Position numbers and translations under genes: made by a program
DNA from: Desulfosporosinus sp.
GTDB taxonomy: Bacteria > Campylobacterota > Campylobacteria > Campylobacterales > Arcobacteraceae
Direction of reading: 5' to 3'
NCBI GenBank assembly: GCA_020719775.1
Contig: DYPS01000017.1
Span: 1-37,644, forward strand
DNA length: 37,644 nucleotides
Shown: in pieces, positions 34,738-37,644 of the stretch
Layout of the letters: each line of letters opens with the position of its first letter
How positions within the stretch are numbered: position 1 is the first letter of the stretch
Notes under the pieces: generated by a model
The model's database searches: none
Seen by the model: the letters and a program-made list of their open reading frames with translations, nothing else
What the model was told of the DNA's origin: nothing

Positions 34738-37439
34738 ATGAACATTGCCAACTTTAAAATAAGAAACAGACTACTCCAAAATATCCCTACTAAGTTTTAG
34801 GATGTTGATAATAAGGAAAACGATTAAAACTATATCAAAAGGGGCAAAAGGCTTGATCCTATAAATAATACACCAGATGACCGCTATAAATTTCAAGAGT
34901 TAATCAGCTCTTTCTAAAATACTATGGGATCCTTGATCAATAAAATATCCACTATGCAAATCAATGAAAAGCCAGAACCAAAAGAAGCAAATTCTCAGCC
35001 AATAGCAAATCTTCAACCAATAATAGCCAATTAAAATAAATCCGAAGTATAGCACAGAGATCGGTTTACTCTTGTTGCTCTACCTGATTTAGAAATAGAT
35101 AAAATTGATAGAAAAAAGTTGAAGTCTTGGGTTGGATAAGTATGCAAATAGACATTCAGCTCTGCATTCCACTACTATAAGTAAGGATTAATAAACTATG
35201 AACAATCAAAAGTGTTTGCATCAGAATGCATTCTCAGAAATATTGTTTAAATTGAACAAAAATACAGACTTAATGCTGATGACATTAAATTCATTGACAA
35301 CCTCATGAAGTATGAGCTCTTCCCATATCTTAAATCTAAATATCCAATGACAATATCTAAAAATGGAAATAAAATGTTAGCAAAGATCATTAAAAAAATA
35401 GATAATAGCGACTTGCTAGCTCATGATCTTTTTTCTATAACTGAAATAAAGTTTGAAAAACGATAGAGCGAAAGATATGACGATTTAATAATGAAATTGA
35501 TAAATGAGATAATGCTGAGAGCGGATCAAAAGACAGGCTAAAATAACAATTAGACTAACTTCCAAGATTTTTAAAATTATATGATTTAAATATTCTAGAA
35601 AGTCTACGATTAAAAATGGACAGACTCCATGGAAAACAAATCTCAACTAAGAATTCCTGGTCAATAAAACCCAAATAAAAGACTCAGCTTATTAGGAGCT
35701 CAAATGCTTCAAATGAATGAAGACTTAGAGGATAAAGTATAAATATAAAAATAGAAGTACAAAAAATAAGTTCAATAATATACTGATTTTTTAATTGGGC
35801 GAAAAATTTCTTAAGATGTTTAACTTTTCACAGAAAGTTAAATATAAAGTGGAGCTCTTAGAATAAAAAACCCTGCCATATTGAGGCTTCTAACAAAATG
35901 GTGCGAGTAATTATGGAGAAAATTCTAAGACCCAAACTATTTTCATTTGCGAAATTAAGGATTTTTATCTAAATAAAGTAAATAAATTAAAGTTCTGTCT
36001 CCTAGATAGAAAACTTTATTGGCAGAATAAGCTCAAGAGTTAAAAAAATAAATCTAGAAGTTCTTGAATGAAGTCATGAATCAAAATTATTTACAGCAGT
36101 TTTATCAACTTCAGAGATAAATTTAAGATAAAGGCGAAGTTCACATATAACATCTATAAAAAGTTTGTGGAAAGTTCTCGTTGAAAGTTGCAGACAATCT
36201 TTAAAGTTTCATCATTGTCTATTTAAACAAACTTATCCACAGCTTACTTACCCTTTCTTAAAGATAAAATGAAAGCAGTTAATCTGATAATTTTTCGATG
36301 ACAGATAGCTCATTGAATATTCTAAATTTTGGAATTCTACTCCTCAAAAATACTTCCCCGAATATGGAGTTCTAATAAATATTACTGTCTCAGGAAAGCA
36401 GTCAATAGTATTCCAAAAGATTACTTACAACTCAAGCGATTATCTTTTTAGGATGATAGACGATTAATTTACATTATATAGGCAAGTTAAAACTGCAAAG
36501 GACAGATAAAAAATAGCCCAAACATATCTAATTCTATAATTAGCGCCTTAAAAAGGATCTACTATTTTCTTATCAAATACTAAAGAAATAAGACAAAAGT
36601 ATATCATTCCAGAATCTATTAAACGAGGTTTCAAAAATCAAAGAGAGATCGTATCTATCATCAACGAAGATATTAACTAAATCGATATGAGTTCTTTCAA
36701 GAATGCAGCTCTACATTAAAAATAGCTAATTAAGAGTATTGAGTTTTCATATGCCAAGCTTCAAAATATTTAAATAATCAGTTAAGATTTTTCAAATCTA
36801 GAAATTTTGTATATTGATAACAATCCTATCGAAGACATTTCGGCTTTGAATAAATTCTAATATCTTTAAAAAGTTTACGCCAGTATGACTAACATTAGAT
36901 AAATTCCTTAATCTTTTTCCAGTCTAAGATACTTAAAAGAGCTAAATTTATCCTATTCTAAATTAAAGTAGCTTCCTGCCAACATAGATAAGTTCGAAAG
37001 TTTAATTTTGCTTAATGCTTCTTTTAATCAAATAAAATAATTTCCAGAAGCATTGGGAAGGCATTCTAATTAAATTTGCTTTATATATTATCAATTTTTT
37101 AATCATTTAAAAATTAAAGAACTCAATACTTACTAAAAATAAGCTTATTGTTATTAGTTTTGTATTTTCCAGAAACGAGAAGCTACTTAATTAATATATG
37201 TAATATCAATCAATTGCCAAACCATTGATGATTGTTTATAAGATTTTATGAGTTCAACTTTATTTGTGGGAACCTTCTTTTTATTCTGGATTATACTTTT
37301 TTTTGTCTTATTCGCTTGTCTGCCTTTATAATCTCTAAGAATAAAATAATCCTTACTGACAATGTTAATCAAACGTGAGTTCAACTTAACTATTAAGCTT
37401 AAATCAATGCAAATTGTTTGTTGGCTGGATTCTCGTTGA
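34738..37439 (+). CDS. Large protein ending in leucine-rich repeats, frame broken at a T-run
   Basis: The first frame starts at ATG 34738. It codes a Q/K/N-rich, mostly helical protein (WTDSMENKSQLR, AILRLLTKWCEQLWRKFQ) and on its own would stop at 36454-36456. A second frame, open from about 36290, codes SKFWNSTPQKYFPEYG and then three or four leucine-rich repeats (LEILYIDNNPIEDISAL, LKELNLSYSKLKQLP, LILLNASFNQIKQFP). Adding one T to the TTTTT run at 36291-36295 joins them smoothly (DNFFDDRQLIEYSK) into about 900 residues. No intron of the local type does this. It may be a sequence error, a pseudogene lesion, or -1 frameshifting. The 3' end is uncertain: the first TGA in the LRR frame is at 37437-37439, inside an opposing gene. 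Function unknown; LRRs suggest protein binding. Confidence 0.6.
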
Positions 37440-37644
37440 CGTTCTAAATACACATGATAAATTTGATCTTTATCAATTTTTAACCTTGTTAAAGAGTTCA
37501 CTTCAGTTAAAGGGTTGTTCTCTATTCATAATAATCAAATATCTAACATAGATAAAGCCACATAATAAGTGATGATATTTTATTAAAGCATTTTATTTGA
37601 CTTATGCGATTATTACCTTAATGAATTATTTAAACCTTACTTAA
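37103..37644 (-). CDS. Leucine-rich repeat protein, C-terminal part (runs off right edge)
   Basis: Minus-strand gene truncated by the window end. From the edge it reads LSKVQIIHQGNNRISQIK, then WLYLQNNPLTEVNSLTRLKI across an inferred 26-nt intron (37522-37547), a clear LRR pattern with the LYLQNNPL signature. Then a Lys/Gln-rich tail containing SKDYFILRDYKGRQANKTKK and SSMVWQLIDITYINQ, ending SSLIFK and TGA at 37105-37103. The 5' part lies outside. It converges on, and by the longest frame overlaps, the other LRR gene. Function unknown. Confidence 0.65.
37522..37547 (-). other. Probable intron, 26 nt (right-edge LRR gene)
   Basis: Minus strand, GTTAGA...GAATAG. It removes an in-frame TGA and joins LYL to QNNPL, completing the LRR signature. 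It is longer than the others and starts GTTA rather than GTA, so the call is less certain. Confidence 0.6.

Noticed and set aside
36187-36308. Candidate introns of 20, 25, 26, 31 and 37 nt in the frame-broken LRR gene
   Set aside because: None starts GTA like the well-supported introns, several still leave an in-frame TGA, and combining two was needed; one extra T in the T-run explains it more simply.
45-37644. tRNA genes, rRNA, CRISPR arrays or transposase genes
   Set aside because: No cloverleaf with A/B boxes, rRNA core motif, spaced direct-repeat array or transposase motif was seen on either strand by eye.

Overview
The window is the left end of a ciliate macronuclear chromosome. It opens with seven AACCCC telomere units. 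Every gene ends in TGA, while TAA and TAG occur throughout conserved protein positions where glutamine fits (ciliate nuclear code 6). The DNA is very AT-rich and gene-dense, and introns are tiny (20-26 nt, mostly GTA...TAG/CAG). The C4A2 telomere and the code suggest an oligohymenophorean. The tiny introns resemble Paramecium more than Tetrahymena, but I cannot name the species. Because TAA and TAG are sense codons, genes must be read through them, and most genes here were reconstructed that way.

Layout. 1-44 telomere. 395-2115 (+) Polo-like kinase. 2539-3399 (+) cyclin. 3659-8232 (-) a 1509-residue multipass membrane protein with a PAS domain, of a ciliate-expanded type. 8572-10218 (+) a 548-residue N/Q/K-rich protein of unknown function. 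10368-10898 (-) a centrin-like EF-hand protein. 11112-13139 (-) a basic, Q-rich protein with one AT-hook. 13522-14640 (+) an ER-type DnaJ with three tiny introns. 14884-27690 (+) a single intronless reading frame of 4268 codons encoding a giant cysteine-rich surface protein with a polytopic membrane domain. 27827-28273 (+) a small basic protein. 28491-29948 (+) glycerol kinase. 30056-30769 (-) the exosome subunit Rrp41/EXOSC4. 31058-31621 (+) a protein with a histidine-rich tail. 31862-34195 (+) the XPD/Rad3 helicase of TFIIH. 34738-about 37439 (+) an LRR-ending protein whose frame is broken once at a T-run. 37103-37644 (-) the 3' part of a second LRR gene that runs off the right edge.

Most genes are unrelated housekeeping genes: cell-cycle control (PLK, cyclin), transcription and repair (XPD), RNA decay (Rrp41), ER folding (DnaJ) and glycerol metabolism. 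No operon-like co-function is evident. The two large membrane proteins (the PAS protein and the giant Cys-rich protein) take up nearly half the window and are the ciliate-specific material. The giant protein is the most striking object: well over a hundred short cysteine repeats, most with an N-glycosylation sequon, on a membrane anchor with about eight to nine segments. The protein with the His-rich tail and the frame-broken LRR locus are the other points worth a second look.
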